DNA of 64,000 nucleotides from Schoenobius gigantellus (GCA_963935595.1 OZ012559.1:13167001-13231000); one strand, 5' to 3'. Shown: positions 43,300 through 55,920, counted from the first letter of the stretch. Notes: a model not told the origin generated them from the letters alone. Translations and numbers: made by a program.

Positions 43300-44825
43300 T
43301 GTTGAATTCACTGCCAATTTTGTTGCTTTGCCATATCATGTTGATTTATAAAGAACGCAGAATGGTCTAAACCTTTGGCGGCATAAATTGGACGAATATT
43401 ATTACTGTTGCTTAATTTTACGTCAGCTGACTGCCACCGCACCTCTGCTGTAACGAGTTTGAACGAGATAACACGGAGATAGCCGCTTTATTGTTTAGGC
43501 GTGTTATCATGACGCCATTGTGCTGCTGTCAAACTTGGCGGCCATTTTCTTTTTGTAAAGAGCGGGCGGGCGCATTGTGGCGCTTGGTCAGTGTAACTAG
43601 GGGAAGGGAACGATTGCCGATAGGTAGTGATAATTTTCATTGTTATAGTCGTCTAGCATTGAAATGAGCCTCGAAAAAAAATAATGTTTCAGACTCAAAA
43701 TATAATAATTTATAAGGAAGCTCTTCTCGTGTTAAAATTATTAAGATTAAGTATCTGTTTTTAAAAATGTGTTCTGTGGTGTATGAATCATCTGCATTAT
43801 ACTAGGGATGCACTTTGTAACGTATCACTTCGGCAGTGGCATCGCTCATTAGCCACGCGATGATAACCTCTTACCAAATTTTTTGACATTTTTCATTAAC
43901 GATATTGACATCAAAGGACCATTAAACTCATGAATGACAATAAATATAATTATGCTAATATTTTGATTACATGTGTACAATGATCATTAGTAAAAATTGC
44001 AGCTTTGCAAATAATGTGCTTGCTGCTGGGGCTCTATCTGCGTTAATGTTAGCATAAACGCATGCGTAATATGCGTTAGTGCGTAAAACTAGCCCCTAAA
44101 AGCAGTGCCTCCGAGCATATGACAATCAATTTTCGACTTCGTACGACATTTGAATATCCATGAAATATCAGGCTTCACATACTCTAAGCTCACGGCTATT
44201 GAACGACGTGCTCATGTGACAATCTTACGTATTGAAATGGATCGGGAAAATTATTACCCGTGACATCAAAGGGAATCATTTCTGCTCTTTTAACAAACGA
44301 TTTTTTCCCACACACACTCAACGCAATGAGAACGGTTGATATCCAACCAATTAATTCTTTTGTACGATAAATACGCGCGCTAGCAACTGATAATTATTTC
44401 GCCGGTGAATACAGCCCTTGACAACGCTGATAACGCGCAACAACACTGAGACGGCAATTTAAAAGGCAATTTAATTCACGAATTATTTGCCCCAAACAAT
44501 GGGACGCCCGTGTCGAATTATAAAATTTATCTTTGCGGTCGATCGTGCTTAATGAGTAATGAGCTTATGTGTTCATTCCGCCATATAACTTGGAACAATG
44601 ACGTGTTTATTATCATTAATAACTTAACTGGACGGACACCAAAGTTGGAATTTGGTTCGAATTCGAAATTCAATCAATTCGAAAACTGTTTGAGCGGAGA
44701 TTTTAAAATTGAAAGTTAATTAGTAAATCCAAGGTAATCTTTAAAGTTCACGATTTTGATTTGATCTTGAAATTCAATCATTTACAAAACAAACGGCTTG
44801 AATTTAGTTTCGATACCATTTTTGG
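43300..44825. other. Mostly non-coding DNA with one promoter-like island
   Basis: 43430-43640 is GC-rich with 'cttggcggccattttctttt' and 'gggcgggcgcattgtggcgc' followed by 'cttggtcagtgtaac' (initiator-like TCAGT at 43588). It could be a promoter, but no coding exon follows in view. The rest shows nothing. Confidence 0.35.
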
Positions 44826-44958
44826 AGTGCCGTGCCTCAATTGAAAAAAAACGGAACCCTTATAGGATCACTTCGTTGTCCGCGTCTGTGTGTCTGACTA
44901 AGACCCTTTTCTCAGTAAATTGAATACTCAGAACGTGTAGAGGTATCAAATTGAAACT
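44826..44958 (+). repeat. 'acggaaccct' dispersed repeat, 5' fragment
   Basis: 'aaaaaaaacggaacccttat' + 'aggatcacttcgttgtc' matches the start of the fuller copy at 48868-49426 and stops at the MITE beginning at 44959. Confidence 0.7.
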
Positions 44959-45362
44959 GCGGTCTTATTACAAAACCTGATCTAAACCTGGTCTAAAGCA
45001 CGGTAATAGTATACACGGTGTTTCATAATAACCAATTAATTATTTATCGTTATCTAAAACTAATTATTAAATAGTTTTTCCCGTAATGTCATTCAACCCA
45101 AAATTTTCATGTATATCATAGTATCATCATCATGTCTATGATTTACATGAAAATTTTAGGTTGAATGACATTACGGGTAAACACAATTTAATGATTAGTT
45201 TTAGATAACGATAAATTATTTATTGGTTATTATGAAACACCGTGTATATTACCGTGTCTAAAGTTAGTCTTGGCTTAAACCAGTGGCAGCGCCTTTATTT
45301 GTGTTAATATGACATAGTAGATAAGACAGCGTCAACTTAGTCCTGGTTTAAACCAGGACTAT
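44959..45362. mobile_element. MITE ('ccttattacaaaac' family) carrying a nested foldback
   Basis: The left part 'gcggtcttattacaaaacct', then 'gatctaaacctggtctaaa', corresponds to 19449-19500. The right part after the nested element resumes 'attaccgtgtctaaag' and ends near a 22-bp perfect palindrome, 'agtcctggtttaaaccagg' + 'act' (about 45341-45362). The distal inverted end is missing or replaced. Confidence 0.65.
45014..45244. mobile_element. Foldback MITE with about 108-bp arms inserted at TA
   Basis: 'cacggtgtttcataataacc' at the left is complemented by 'ggttattatgaaacaccgtg' at the right. The arms continue via 'cgttatctaaaactaatta' and 'taatgtcattcaacccaaaa' to a short loop near 45125. It is flanked by TA on both sides. 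The related site at 19483-19510 ('ggtaatagtataatatatta') lacks it, supporting a TA-targeted insertion. Confidence 0.88.
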
Positions 45363-46436
45363 ACAGGGTGTAACTGAACACCGCAATAATATTTAAGGGT
45401 CAGATATCGATCAGAAGTAGAGATTCTGTAGGAAAAATATTAAGGCTAACAAACCTACTTTTTTTCCCATACAAACTGAACTCCCCGTTCAGGTGAAGTC
45501 TCCATTTTAGGCCTTATCGTAACTTCGGCGAGAGGCCTCGAAATTCTCGTAGCCTGTATTCGCATGATGTTCTGTGATCGAAAGCACTTAGCGTTTTTAG
45601 CAATGAACCGAATCACCCAACATTTGAAGATACCCAGGTCTTATCCATTTGGAAATAGAATATTAAAAGGCTATATTGCCTATATTTGAGTCGGTTGCTA
45701 CATTATTTTGTCATTGTATTGAAAGCCACTGATTTGATTGTCGGCTGCAAGCGTACCTATAGCCTTTTTTCTTTATTTTTCATACAGTTTGAAAGGTATA
45801 TTAACATACTTCAATTACATGAGAAGTTTAGCAGTTACAGTGCCTTATGAATGTATCTTCCATGATTTTGGTGAGTCGCAAATCATTATATCATTAAATG
45901 TTGATGAAAAACTTCAAGATACAGTACAGGAAACATCTAAAACCGAGCTAAAACTACAAAGAGGAAAGCACCATGAAAATACGTACGAAAACGTTTTAAA
46001 GCCGACGTTCATTTGTTTTGCGTTTCAGGTACTTTTTTGTGTAAATTCGCCATCGCCAATTTTACTGCACGGCTCGGTGTCCGTTCGCAATTACCGAGCA
46101 GAAAATTTGTTTCCGCGGGCTAATAAACAGGCTGCTTAATGGGGCGGTTTGTAGTTTTCGGCCGCTGCTAATTTAACTTTTTTCATTAATTTATTCTATC
46201 ATAAAGGATAATGGATAACGCGGCGTCCAACACAATCTTTATGACGAGGGTCAGTTGATTTGAATTTTCGACTCCAATGCTCTCTGTGAAAACGCTTTCG
46301 GTAAATTTTAACATAAATATCGTAATTATCATCTAGGGGAATTTAGGCGAATCAAAAAAAAAAAAATATATATATATATAAAAGGAGAAGTTCCCATCTA
46401 TAGACGCACGCACAGTCTTAACCGCTAATAGTAGAA
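45363..46436. other. Non-coding DNA, nothing firmly recognised
   Basis: 'acagggtgtaactgaacacc' at about 45364 could be a transposon end but no partner was found. The ORF at 45738-46139 has no motif. A low-complexity A/TA run lies at 46355-46382. Confidence 0.4.
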
Positions 46437-46502
46437 ACGTGAAATAAAATTCCCACGGAATAACAATAATAATGCGGGCGAAGCCGCGAGCGTAAAGCTA
46501 GT
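46437..46502 (+). mobile_element. Helitron 3'-end fragment
   Basis: 'aattcccacggaataacaat', then 'gcgggcgaagccgcgagcgt' and 'aaagctag', matches the 3' end of 27391-27595 including the GC stem and terminal CTAG followed by T. Confidence 0.75.
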
Positions 46503-46579
46503 ATACTATAAATATAATGTTAGGTTTTAATTAAATATTCATTAGCAAACGCTTGCAATCCGTTCATTGACGTATCATA

Positions 46580-46857
46580 CCGGCTCCAAACTATTGTCCA
46601 ACAGTCCAACAGATTTCAAACTTGGCCTAACTCACGATCGATCAAAACAGACTCTCCAAACTAACGTCCAACAGTCCAACACTCCAACTGACTTTGGAGC
46701 CGGCATGTGTGGGTTGGCCCAACTCCTGGTGCATTTACCGCCACCGAACCGATCGCGCGCCAACACGGTCCAACATCGTCCAAGATGCACGAACTGTCCC
46801 TCCACACGTGGAAGGTTGGACGAACAGTTGGAATGTTGGACGATAGTTTGGAGCCGG
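46580..46857. mobile_element. MITE with 'ccggctccaaac' ends and reiterated 'gtccaac' motifs
   Basis: The left end 'ccggctccaaactattgtcc' is mirrored by 'ggacgatagtttggagccgg' at the right. Several 'gtccaac'/'gttggac' words lie between. An internal extra end 'ctttggagccggcatg' at about 46692-46707 suggests a partial internal duplication or a compound of two copies. The ORFs 46567-46863 (+) and 46661-46963 (-) follow the inverted symmetry and are not genes. Confidence 0.78.
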
Positions 46858-47012
46858 CATTAGAACACTGTCCAGTTACTTGGAGTTTGCCATTACCTCC
46901 CGTTACGTTCACCCGCACCGCACCCCCTAACACGCACTTGTATGGCAAGAAGTCATAGAACATTTCACGAATAGCAGTGAAAATAATTTAAAAGGTTTTT
47001 TATTTGTCACAC

Positions 47013-47198
47013 CAGCCCCCCTAGACAAATGCCACACGCTAACTTTTCCGCAGTCGTTCCGCAGAAAAAATGTATGGAGATGACATTAGCTGCGGAAAAA
47101 ATAGCGTGTGGTTGTCGTAAGCTAATGTCATTTTCATACATTTTTTCTGCCGAACAACTGCGGAAAAATTAGCGTGTGGCATCTGTCTAGAGGGGCTG
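47013..47198. repeat. Foldback MITE with CCCCTAGACA termini, copy 2
   Basis: Begins 'cagcccccctagacaa' and ends 'tgtctagaggggctg'. The arms are built from 'ccacacgctaacttttccgc' and its complements, which also occur near the centre ('gctgcggaaaaaatagcgtg'). The core contains 'aatgtatggagatgaca', related to 'aatgtatgggatttgaca' in copy 1 at 4351-4527. Confidence 0.8.
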
Positions 47199-47393
47199 CT
47201 ACTTCCTTCCACATGGACTGCTATAATTCACAGTAAAATCGCATGTCATTTTAAAAACAATATTATTTTTAAAGAGGTCGCAATGATCTGCATAATCAGT
47301 TCCGAGCCCGTTCGAGTAGGGAAAGCTCATTGGTAAAAAGAGCACAGCACAATCAATCAAAAGACGGTTAATCAATCAATGTTACTATACATA

Positions 47394-47708
47394 TGTAGCA
47401 AATTAGCAATCATCATCACAGCTCATATACGTCCCCACCGAGGGGCTCGAGCCTACCCTATGTTAGGGTGATTAGGCCTTAGTCAACCACGCTGGCCCAG
47501 TGCGGATTGGTCGACTTCACATACACCATTGAATTTCCTCACAAATGTATGCAGGTTGCCTCACATGTTTTCCTTCGCCGTAGGAACGTCAGACAAATGT
47601 ACATATGAAATTAGAAAAACGAAAAACACATTGGTAGGTACATGGCGCGGTCTCGAACCCCGGACCTCCCGATTGGAAGGCGAGTACCGAGTCCACAGCG
47701 CCACCGAT
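47394..47708 (-). mobile_element. tRNA-derived SINE (antisense)
   Basis: The minus-strand head reads 'ggtggcgctgtggactcggt' + 'actcgcc...' and has a Pol III B-box, 'ggggttcgagacc', about 45 nt on. The body includes complements of 'gttttccttcgccgtagga' and 'cacgctggcccagtgcggat'. The 3' tail contains 'tgatgatgattg' at 47394-47410. Head, body and simple-repeat tail in this order define a SINE. Confidence 0.75.
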
Positions 47709-48867
47709 GTCATTAGCGATCATTTATCATAATTCATTACTTCATTCTAGAAGCAAACAAATAGCAAAAATAAAAATTGTTGCCTGTGAAATTTCACATG
47801 TGAAATCACATCATAAGTCTGACAGCGGCGAACTCGATGTGAACGACAAGTAAATGTGTCGTCGCACCCTTTCTTCTCGTTGATGTCGTAAAAGCCGAGG
47901 CTAAGGGAGTTTGCTGCAATTACTCTACGAAGAGATCGAGAACCGTACAACTCATCAGCCAGCATGATGTGCACACAGCAACAAGCTAGACTTTTAACTA
48001 TTACATGTAAAACTTTGAATACAGAAAATACAGTTCTTTTCTTCCTCTATAGATTGCCGGAAAGCCTATAAGAAGTCTACGGTGTTTAAAGTAACAATAA
48101 CCAACGTACAGAAACGACTCCACGCGAATTTAACTCGCACTTGACCAGTTTTTTTAAATATAAATAATTATACTTAACAAAAAACTACCATGTAAAATGC
48201 CGTATAATTAATGATTAAACAAACATTGCTTAAATGAAGTTAGAAATAACTGCAAAATACCATGGAAATGCTGTATATATAAATGATTAAACGAACTTAC
48301 CTTAAATGAAGTTCTGTCATAAATAAGAGTTGCTTCGTCCGAAGAGAATTTTCAGCTCAATCATAAATGTCAAATAGTGGAGACGAACTTACATACATGG
48401 CCAAATAATTCAAAACTTTTTAATAAATAACTAATCTAACTAATAATCTCAGCATTAAACATGTTCTGAATATAAATAGTGTCTTTTATAAACAATTTTG
48501 TTGAAGTCAATATTGTATTTGATATCAACAATTTAAGAGGAATGGCCAAAATACCAGTGTTCCGTTACAAAGCTCATTGGAAATGGAAAATTATTCTACA
48601 CGCACCGGCGATTTTAATCCTATTACAGAATAACTGGTTCAATCGACTTAGTGCTTGTTAGGTGATGACAATCGACATAGTACAAACGAGTTTAAATACT
48701 TTCTAGAGAAAAATATTTACGAAATTAATTTGAAATTAAGCTGAAATAAAAAGTGTACTGACATTTTATTAAAGCTTTTATTTAGGTATATCATTGTTGA
48801 CGTGATTGTAAAGTTCTAGAATTTCAGATATTTACAGTTCTCGATATAACAATTGATCAACGGATCA
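47709..48867. other. Non-coding DNA, nothing recognised
   Basis: Only a scrap of the 'acggaaccct' repeat terminus ('atttaactcgcacttgacca' at about 48127) is recognisable. ORFs 47747-47974 and 48479-48661 have no motif. Confidence 0.45.
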
Positions 48868-49426
48868 TTTTTAGGGTTCCGTAGCCAAATGGCAAAAAAC
48901 GGAACCCTTATAGATTCGTCATGTCTGTCTGTCTGTCCGTCCGTATGTCACAACTATACTTTTCTCCGAAACTATAAGAACTAAACTGTTGAAACTTGGT
49001 AAGTAAATGTATTCTGTGAACCGCGTTAAGATTTTCACACAAAAATAGAAAAAAGCAATAAATTTTGGGGGTTCCCCATACATAGAACTGAAACTCAATT
49101 ATTTTTTTCATCAAACCCATACGTGTGGGATATCTATGGATAGGTCTTCAAAAATCATACTGAGGTTTCTAATATCATTTTTTTTTCTAAACTGAATAGT
49201 TTGCGCGAGAGACACGTCCAAAGTGGTAAAATGTGTGTACCCCCCCCCTGTAACTTCTAAAATAAGAGAATTATAAAACTAAAAAAGATATATGATATAC
49301 ATTACCATGCAAACTTCCACCGGAAATTGGTTTGAACGAGATCTAGTAAGCAGTTTTTTTAATACGTCATAAATCCTACGGAACCCTTCATGGGCGAGTC
49401 CGACTCGCGCTTGTCCGGTTTCTGAT
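48868..49426 (+). repeat. 'acggaaccct' dispersed repeat, near-complete copy
   Basis: Starts 'tagggttccgtagccaaatg' + 'gcaaaaaacggaaccc' and has a (gtct)n tract at about 48922-48940. It ends 'cggaacccttcatgggcgag' + 'tccgactcgcgcttgtccgg'. The two 'cggaaccct' blocks and the end phrase are typical of a very abundant lepidopteran interspersed repeat. No ORF spans it; the 70-codon minus ORF includes the microsatellite. Confidence 0.7.
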
Positions 49427-49499
49427 TTAATTGGTGCTACAGGAAATACATAGAAACTTACTTTTCTGCTCCTTCAATGAAGTACAAATACTTGTCACT

Positions 49500-49695
49500 T
49501 TATAAAATTACCAGCTTTCCGCTCGCAGCTTCGCCCGCGTTATTTTTCGCTTTCCCGTGGGAATTTTTTAATTTCCCGTAGGAGAAATAATATTGTATCC
49601 TATGTAACTCAGGGATAATGTAGCATTCTAATGGTGAAAGAAAATCGGCCCAGTAGTTTCGGAGCCGTAGGAGCTATTCATAATATTAGTAAGTC
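49500..49695 (-). mobile_element. Helitron, diverged copy (antisense)
   Basis: 'accagctttccgctcgcagc' + 'ttcgcccgcgttattttt' is the reverse complement of a Helitron 3' end (GC stem plus CTGG, which fits CTRR). 'ttcataatattagtaag' near 49690 corresponds to the 5' end. The whole short element is recognisable though decayed. Confidence 0.65.
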
Positions 49696-49888
49696 AAGCA
49701 TGGCAAGCTATCGTAGAAATTTATGACGAAGGTTGTTGAGCTCTCGGTCTCTCGACATCTTCAAATCTGCTTCTGCATTACATATCTCAAAGGCACAAAG
49801 CTTAGAAGTTACAATTCACAAGTTCCACGATACTGCACTGAAGGCTTCTAGCTAATTTTATATAATGCATACGTTAAATTATCTTTAT

Positions 49889-49914
49889 TTTGCATTACAT
49901 TACATTACATTACA
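49889..49914 (+). repeat. (TTACA)n microsatellite
   Basis: About five copies of 'ttaca' ('cattacattacattacatta'). Confidence 0.85.
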
Positions 49915-50165
49915 TAAACGTACACAATTGTTATATAAAATACGTAAGTATTTTTATATACACTCGTAACAAAAGCGTATTGTATAAATGCTTACATGAG
50001 ATACATTATACTATAATGTATATCGATTGCTATAATGTTGTCTAAACAAAACATCACATTTGGTTTAGGTTCCTGCTTTGGGCAATTTTTGGGCAATATT
50101 AAGAAGCTCGCGTTGCTGATACAAACGCATGTAACATATCACTCTCAAAGAAATAAACAAAAAAA

Positions 50166-50512
50166 CATGAAAAAAGTATTTTACAAAAAAATAAAAACCA
50201 ACTTCGAATACCCTAAGATGTAATAAATAATAATAATGCCTAAGAATACACACAAAATCACATTTCGACGAGTATATTGATGTCGATGACAAGCGATGAT
50301 CTCCTAAAAGGTCTGAAATAATAAAAGAACTGACAAATGCAATAAATTAAAATTTGCCACATCTAGAATCCCATCATCAGATCCACTTTTCGATTACAAA
50401 AAGAATTATGAAATGTCGGTTCGTAGTTGGCGGAGTAATCGCGTAGCAAACATAAAAAAAACATACATTCGATTTGAGAACTTCCTCCTTTAGAGTAGTC
50501 GGTTAAAAATCA
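50166..50512 (+). mobile_element. 'accgacttca' MITE family, copy 2
   Basis: 'gtattttacaaaaaaataaa' + 'aaccaacttcgaat' at the left, 'gacaagcgatgatctcctaa' in the middle and 'gagtaatcgcgtagcaaac' to 'tagtcggttaaaaat' at the right align in order with 41137-41650, without its internal inverted duplication. Confidence 0.7.
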
Positions 50513-52249
50513 ACCCGTCATCGAGCAGCTAGATGGATAAGGTTATAACTACTGCTCTGAAATATGATTAACACAATGCAAACGAATGGTGTCGCAAGTT
50601 TTCTTTCGGCCGACACCGTGATCTGTTCAAAACGCATCCGTAGCGGAAAGCCGTCAACTTGATTAGCATAAGAAAATGCGCCTTAACAACCAAAAATTAG
50701 TGAATATCATTGCGCGGCGCGCTCCTCCATTTGTTTAACTCATCAAGGAAAAAGATCAATTAGGGAGATTAGGTATCGTCTTTAAAGATTACGTCAGTGG
50801 AAGCAAACGAGGGGAGGTTTTGAAGGAAATGACGAAAAAGTATCTCGACGTTACTCAGAATTACAGTGGTGATAGACGCCCGTTGGGAATTGTAGGCGCT
50901 TGGAATATTTACTGATAACCCACATAAACATGGGAGACAATTAAGTGTGTTTAAAAAGGTAATATTTTCTGATTTTGCACCAGCACGTTGTCGTGACTTG
51001 GCTTTAAGTGAAATTTATATATTTACGATAAGAATTCTCATTTCAATAATAGCGAGTCTGGCTCATGGCTGTGAGACGTGGAGACTAAAAGTTGGCATAA
51101 TACGACGTCTTAAAGCTGTAGAACCATATGCTCCATGCTTTAATAGTAGATTATTTATCAAGGGAGCAAAGAACTATTTTTAAGGCGAGAGGGATTCAAA
51201 GTACCTACTTCACTCGAGCTTAAAATAGAGTTGCTCCCGAGGTGGACACTCTACTTTTTATCACGCTCTATGAGAAAATAAGTGAGACTTGTGACTAAGA
51301 ATACACGTTTATTTATTTACATACATTTAGTTAGGGACAATCAAACAATAGAAAGAAAAACTACTAATACATATACTTAGAGCCTAATATTTACATTTGA
51401 ACATATATTAAATGTATACGAATAATCATAATCCGAATTATTGCTAAAAGTGGCCACTTTGAGCAACAAAATTTTGATTGACTGTACATCGAGTAAGTAC
51501 GTATATAGAAAAAATTGAAAATTATTTTTCAAACACGATTGTCCCGCTTTTTACAAAATATCTTCACAGGTCGTATGTCGTTTCTGAAAAAAGAAAAATA
51601 AAATACCTAAATTTGCTGTATTTCCCGTTTGTTATTTTTCTGGTAAATCAAAATGTTCCTCATCTACGTTCGAAAGCGTATTTTGAAATTGTATTATTTG
51701 AAACTGTAAATATATATTCACTCTTATATACAAAACATAAAGAAGAATCTGATTCAATTTCACTGTTATCACAAATTTACATTACGCTCGCTATCACATC
51801 GGGGACAATCGAATCAAAAACCATTCAACTGAGATATTTGCTCTCAGACAATTCTGGAGTGACGTTATCTGGGACGGGAAAGTGTGAATCTAGGAGATGT
51901 AGCACCATAAAATGTGCTCGGCTAAGAGATGGCCCAATTTGGCCTATTTAACTGCCATCCACCGCCGGGTGGCGCATTCCCGGCATCATTAGTCCCTTGA
52001 CAGAATTGGCGATTTTTCTTAGCTGTTGCTCCTTGTGCTATCTGGAAGATTTATTGGACGTCGCCAAGAAAACAACGGAAATCAATCCTTGGAGGCGAAT
52101 TCTGAGGTAAAATAGTAAACATAACGTCACCAGAGTTAAGACGAAGTGTAAATTTTTGTTAAGTTTATTGATCCTTTTATAGATTCCAGTATTTTACAGG
52201 CTTAAAGAAGGAGAGGAAGCCTTGTGCCGTAGGGCAGGTTTAGGCGATA
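50513..52249. other. Non-coding DNA with a possible LINE scrap
   Basis: At about 51058-51130 the plus strand reads LAHGCETWRLKVGIIRRLKA, which resembles the C-terminal phrase (YGCETW...RRL) of RTE-type LINE ORFs, but only one short block is present. The 157-codon ORF at 51478-51951 has no motif and is not supported. Confidence 0.35.
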
Positions 52250-52443
52250 TCTTAATGTATAAAATTCTCATGTCACAGTGCTTGTAACCAAACTCCTCCT
52301 AAACGGCTTGACGACCGATTTTCATGATTTTTTTTGTGTATATTCGGTAGGTAGGTAGGTCGTAAACTATTTTTATACCCCTAAGTGATAAGAGTGTTTT
52401 TTGAAAATTATTATGGCGAAACGTAGTTCACGGGCACAGCTAA
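52250..52443 (+). mobile_element. Short non-autonomous Helitron, second family, both ends
   Basis: Starts TC at 52250 (preceded by A) and ends 'acgggcacagctaa' (CTAA, followed by T). The interior phrases 'aaattctcatgtcacagtg' and 'ctcctaaacggcttgacgac' + 'cgattttcatga' are those of a common lepidopteran Helitron. No coding capacity. Confidence 0.7.
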
Positions 52444-55400
52444 TTATATCTAAGACACTTCTTGATGCTAGGAGACAAAAACCCACGCAGTCAACAAAGG
52501 TCAAGAATCATAACTGTTTTATATAAATGGAACAAATGCCTAATTTATTAAAGTATTTACCAAAATACAGCATATAAGTAATTACTCAAGAAGGATAATG
52601 GATATATTATGAGGGAAATCCCAGCTCATTCTTCAAGAATGGTGTTAAAGTGTCAAAGGGGTTGTACAATTAGATCTCATAATTTATGCAAAAAAAATAC
52701 ATTTTCATCTGTTGAATTAACTGTTGACAAACCCTTATAAACCAAAAAAGTGTTACTCTTAACATACCCTAAAAATTAATAACAACCCCAAAGATAATCT
52801 CGAGTAACTCAGCAGATTTCTAGATAAAATAAAAATGTATCGGAATCTTCTCGATCGCGAACGATTCATGATTAATAAGCTTCCGTCTAGACGAGGTTTT
52901 TACTAGATTGTAATAGGGTTGCAACGATGTCTGTGTAAAGTTTAGCTTTCCGCTAGGGTCATTAATAATGAAGGATCTTTGTTGAGCTCCCGATTACGTA
53001 GTAGATCAATTAAAAGAATGAATCTAATATTATATCAATGTTCTTAGTAAAAACCACAGACGTGAATCTTTATTCTTTAAAAACGCTAAATAATAAAATG
53101 GTCACATATGTATAATTCTTGATCCAAAATGAGGAATTACTCACACGAATTTGCATTTTTACGGTTTACTTGATTTAAGGAATGAAGTAAAAAATCTACT
53201 GCAATATAGGTATCTTTCCAGGCAACTCTCATATCAATAATTCCAAAGATGGCAATTTTCCTTTACAAACATTCATACCCATATTAAGACTCCTAAAGGG
53301 ATTAAGTGCGCCGCACATACCCAGTTTCTAAGGCCGCTGGTTCCTTGGCGCTTCTACTTTTTTCATTTTTTATTCATAGTTACAATTCATATTTATAAAA
53401 ATGAAAGAATTACAAAAATAAACAGCGTACGCAAAAACATGAGATGTATCTGTCGCCGTTAAGCGTTTATTACATAAATAAAGTTATCGACTGGTATAAA
53501 ATATAAGAAATTTAATAAACAAATTATCTTTTGACAAATAAATACTACGCATAACTTGTTAACATCTATGAGGATTGTTACAAATTTTGAATGCGTGAAT
53601 TCTTTCATCAAGTCTACTTAATATGACATCAAGCTATGAAGCACCGATGTTCTCAATTAACGATAATATTTAAAACACGTAAGTGCCATATAATTAAAAT
53701 GGGAAAAACTAGCGCGATTCCCCTCTTAAATTGAGCCGACGGAACTGAGATAACGCGACGCTAACTTCGCTGCCGTTTTATTTTACGTTATTTTTGTTCG
53801 CATAACGTGTTATAACGGCAGCGTTATTAAGCATAAAAAAAGAATTTCTTGATTATGCGGACACCGTTTTTATATGTGGAAATACGCTTACTCGCAGGTA
53901 ATGTTTTAAGTTGATAAAGTAAATGAAAACCTTAGGAGGGTTTGTAAGCTTCAAGGTCTTCAAACAATTATAAGATATCGTTTAGTATTAATTTATACGT
54001 CATCGCGAAGCACTCGAAGCAGCTACTTAATTCAGACCAAAAAAGGCGAAATAAGCATTATAAGATGTTTATCATGAAAATAAATTTGCGAGTATAAAAT
54101 AAAAATATATAATTATATATATATTTAAAACAAACACATCTATCACAATATCTTCCAGATCAGCCTATCGATATATCGGACTAATACAAAAGGACCAAAA
54201 AGTGATTTACCACCTTAAGGTTAAAAATCAGTTTTCCTTTATACTTTAAATATGAATAAACTTGTTAAAAATATATCACTCTTTCAACATAAAATATTTG
54301 GTGATGGTACCTAGGTAGTGGCTTGAAATACAACATACCTTGTAGTGGGAGATTTTAAATCATTCCCTATTTCATTGACTATTTACATTACTATTGCCTT
54401 TGATAGTCGATAATGGTGGCAAAACTCTAACAGCATCCCATGTTTCAAAGGTTTTTGATCTTCTCAGTAACACATAACTTGTTATGACATCGTCATCTGA
54501 TGAAGTTTCTGACTCATCAAAATATATAACAATTTTTAAAAAAAAATAAATGCTTAAAAATTAAATTAGATCGACGACTCAAGACGATGAATCAAAATAA
54601 TGCTGTTTGGGAAGCAATATAATCAGCTGACAAATCTATCCGCCATCTTGCTTATGAATTTAACAATAAGTTGAGCCTACTTTTTATCTAAAACACATTT
54701 CGGTAATATTAAACCATTAGTCAAGATTTTTAATCATTGGTTGAGGTAGCTACGGATCTTATAACCGGCCCTTAGAGAGTAGGCCTTTGAGACGCGCAAC
54801 GTGCATAATATCAATAGTCTGGCACTCGCGAGGCCGATCTGAGACCCGTCAAGTCTTTGATACGGCTTAATGTGACGTCTAATGGTATGTTTAGGGGCTT
54901 TGCTCCGTGTCCTTGTCTTTCTCGGAGGGTTTGAGGTGTCTGAGTTCACTGCTCTGTTCACGGATACAACAATATGTTGTGTCTATTCGATGCCAAATCA
55001 TAGTTGGCTCGTTTTGTTTGCGTATACACAGGCTCTTGCCTCGTAATTTGGGAAATTATCACAACATAGATAATTCAACCCCGGTTGTTTAATTAAGATA
55101 TTTGAAGTTCTCCGTTTTGTGAACAGAATGTTTTCAAAGAAAAATCAAATAGTGCAAAAACAAGTGAATCAGTAAATTCAAAACATGAACCTTAATTCGA
55201 AATAAATTTGAATTTGGAATTCCAAACTAACGCAAATTTCATATTCCGCATATCGTCATTGAAGTTCTAACACCACGTAAGTCATTTTTGGCGGAAAAAA
55301 GACCACACGTCGTTTTTCGAATACTTCGCATTAATCACAAATTCGTACTCACATTATAACGGTTTTATTTTTCCTAATAGATCCAATGAACTGTACGTAA

Positions 55401-55920
55401 GTAATGGAATGGCATTATAATAGTATATTTATGTATAATTGTGCATTTTTTTCACTCTTCGTAAAAGTTGCTATTTTGACATACGCGGTATATAAGAACT
55501 TCAACGACGATATATATTTTCCCTAATAATAATTTCAGTGAAAACCCCCGTTAAAGCAGCAACAATCACCATAGCTTTATTGTGTTCGAGTCCTCAAAAA
55601 TGTAACATTGTGTCCGAGTCTCCAAGGTGATTGTTAGCCTGTATAGAGAATGCCTAACAAGTATCAGCCGCTACAACAAAAGGGTATTTGTTCAGAAATT
55701 CAAATCCTTACCGCAAAAGTTGAATGCTACTAGCATTATCAAACTTTAACACAAGACTTTGTGGATTACTTATACGAGTATAATAAAAATATTAAAACTG
55801 AGGCATGCCATCGAAATGTAAGAGATTTTAAATAGCTTTACGGATAATATTTTTTATGAGAAGTTTTTTTTATTTCACTTGACCGAATTCCATTTCGCTT
55901 CCTGCATATAAATGGCATCA
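52444..55920. other. Non-coding DNA, nothing recognised
   Basis: About 3.5 kb of AT-rich sequence. 54734-54961 (minus) is a GC-richer open stretch without a recognisable domain. No RNA gene or long repeat was found. Confidence 0.45.

Noticed and set aside
45738..46139. 133-codon ORF as a possible gene
   Set aside because: No recognisable motif and no convincing exon boundaries; likely chance.
47635..47708. Functional tRNA gene
   Set aside because: B-box present but no complete cloverleaf or acceptor stem could be drawn, and the SINE body continues directly from it.
51478..51951. 157-codon ORF as a possible gene
   Set aside because: No start context, domain, signal peptide or splice support; composition matches the AT-rich background.
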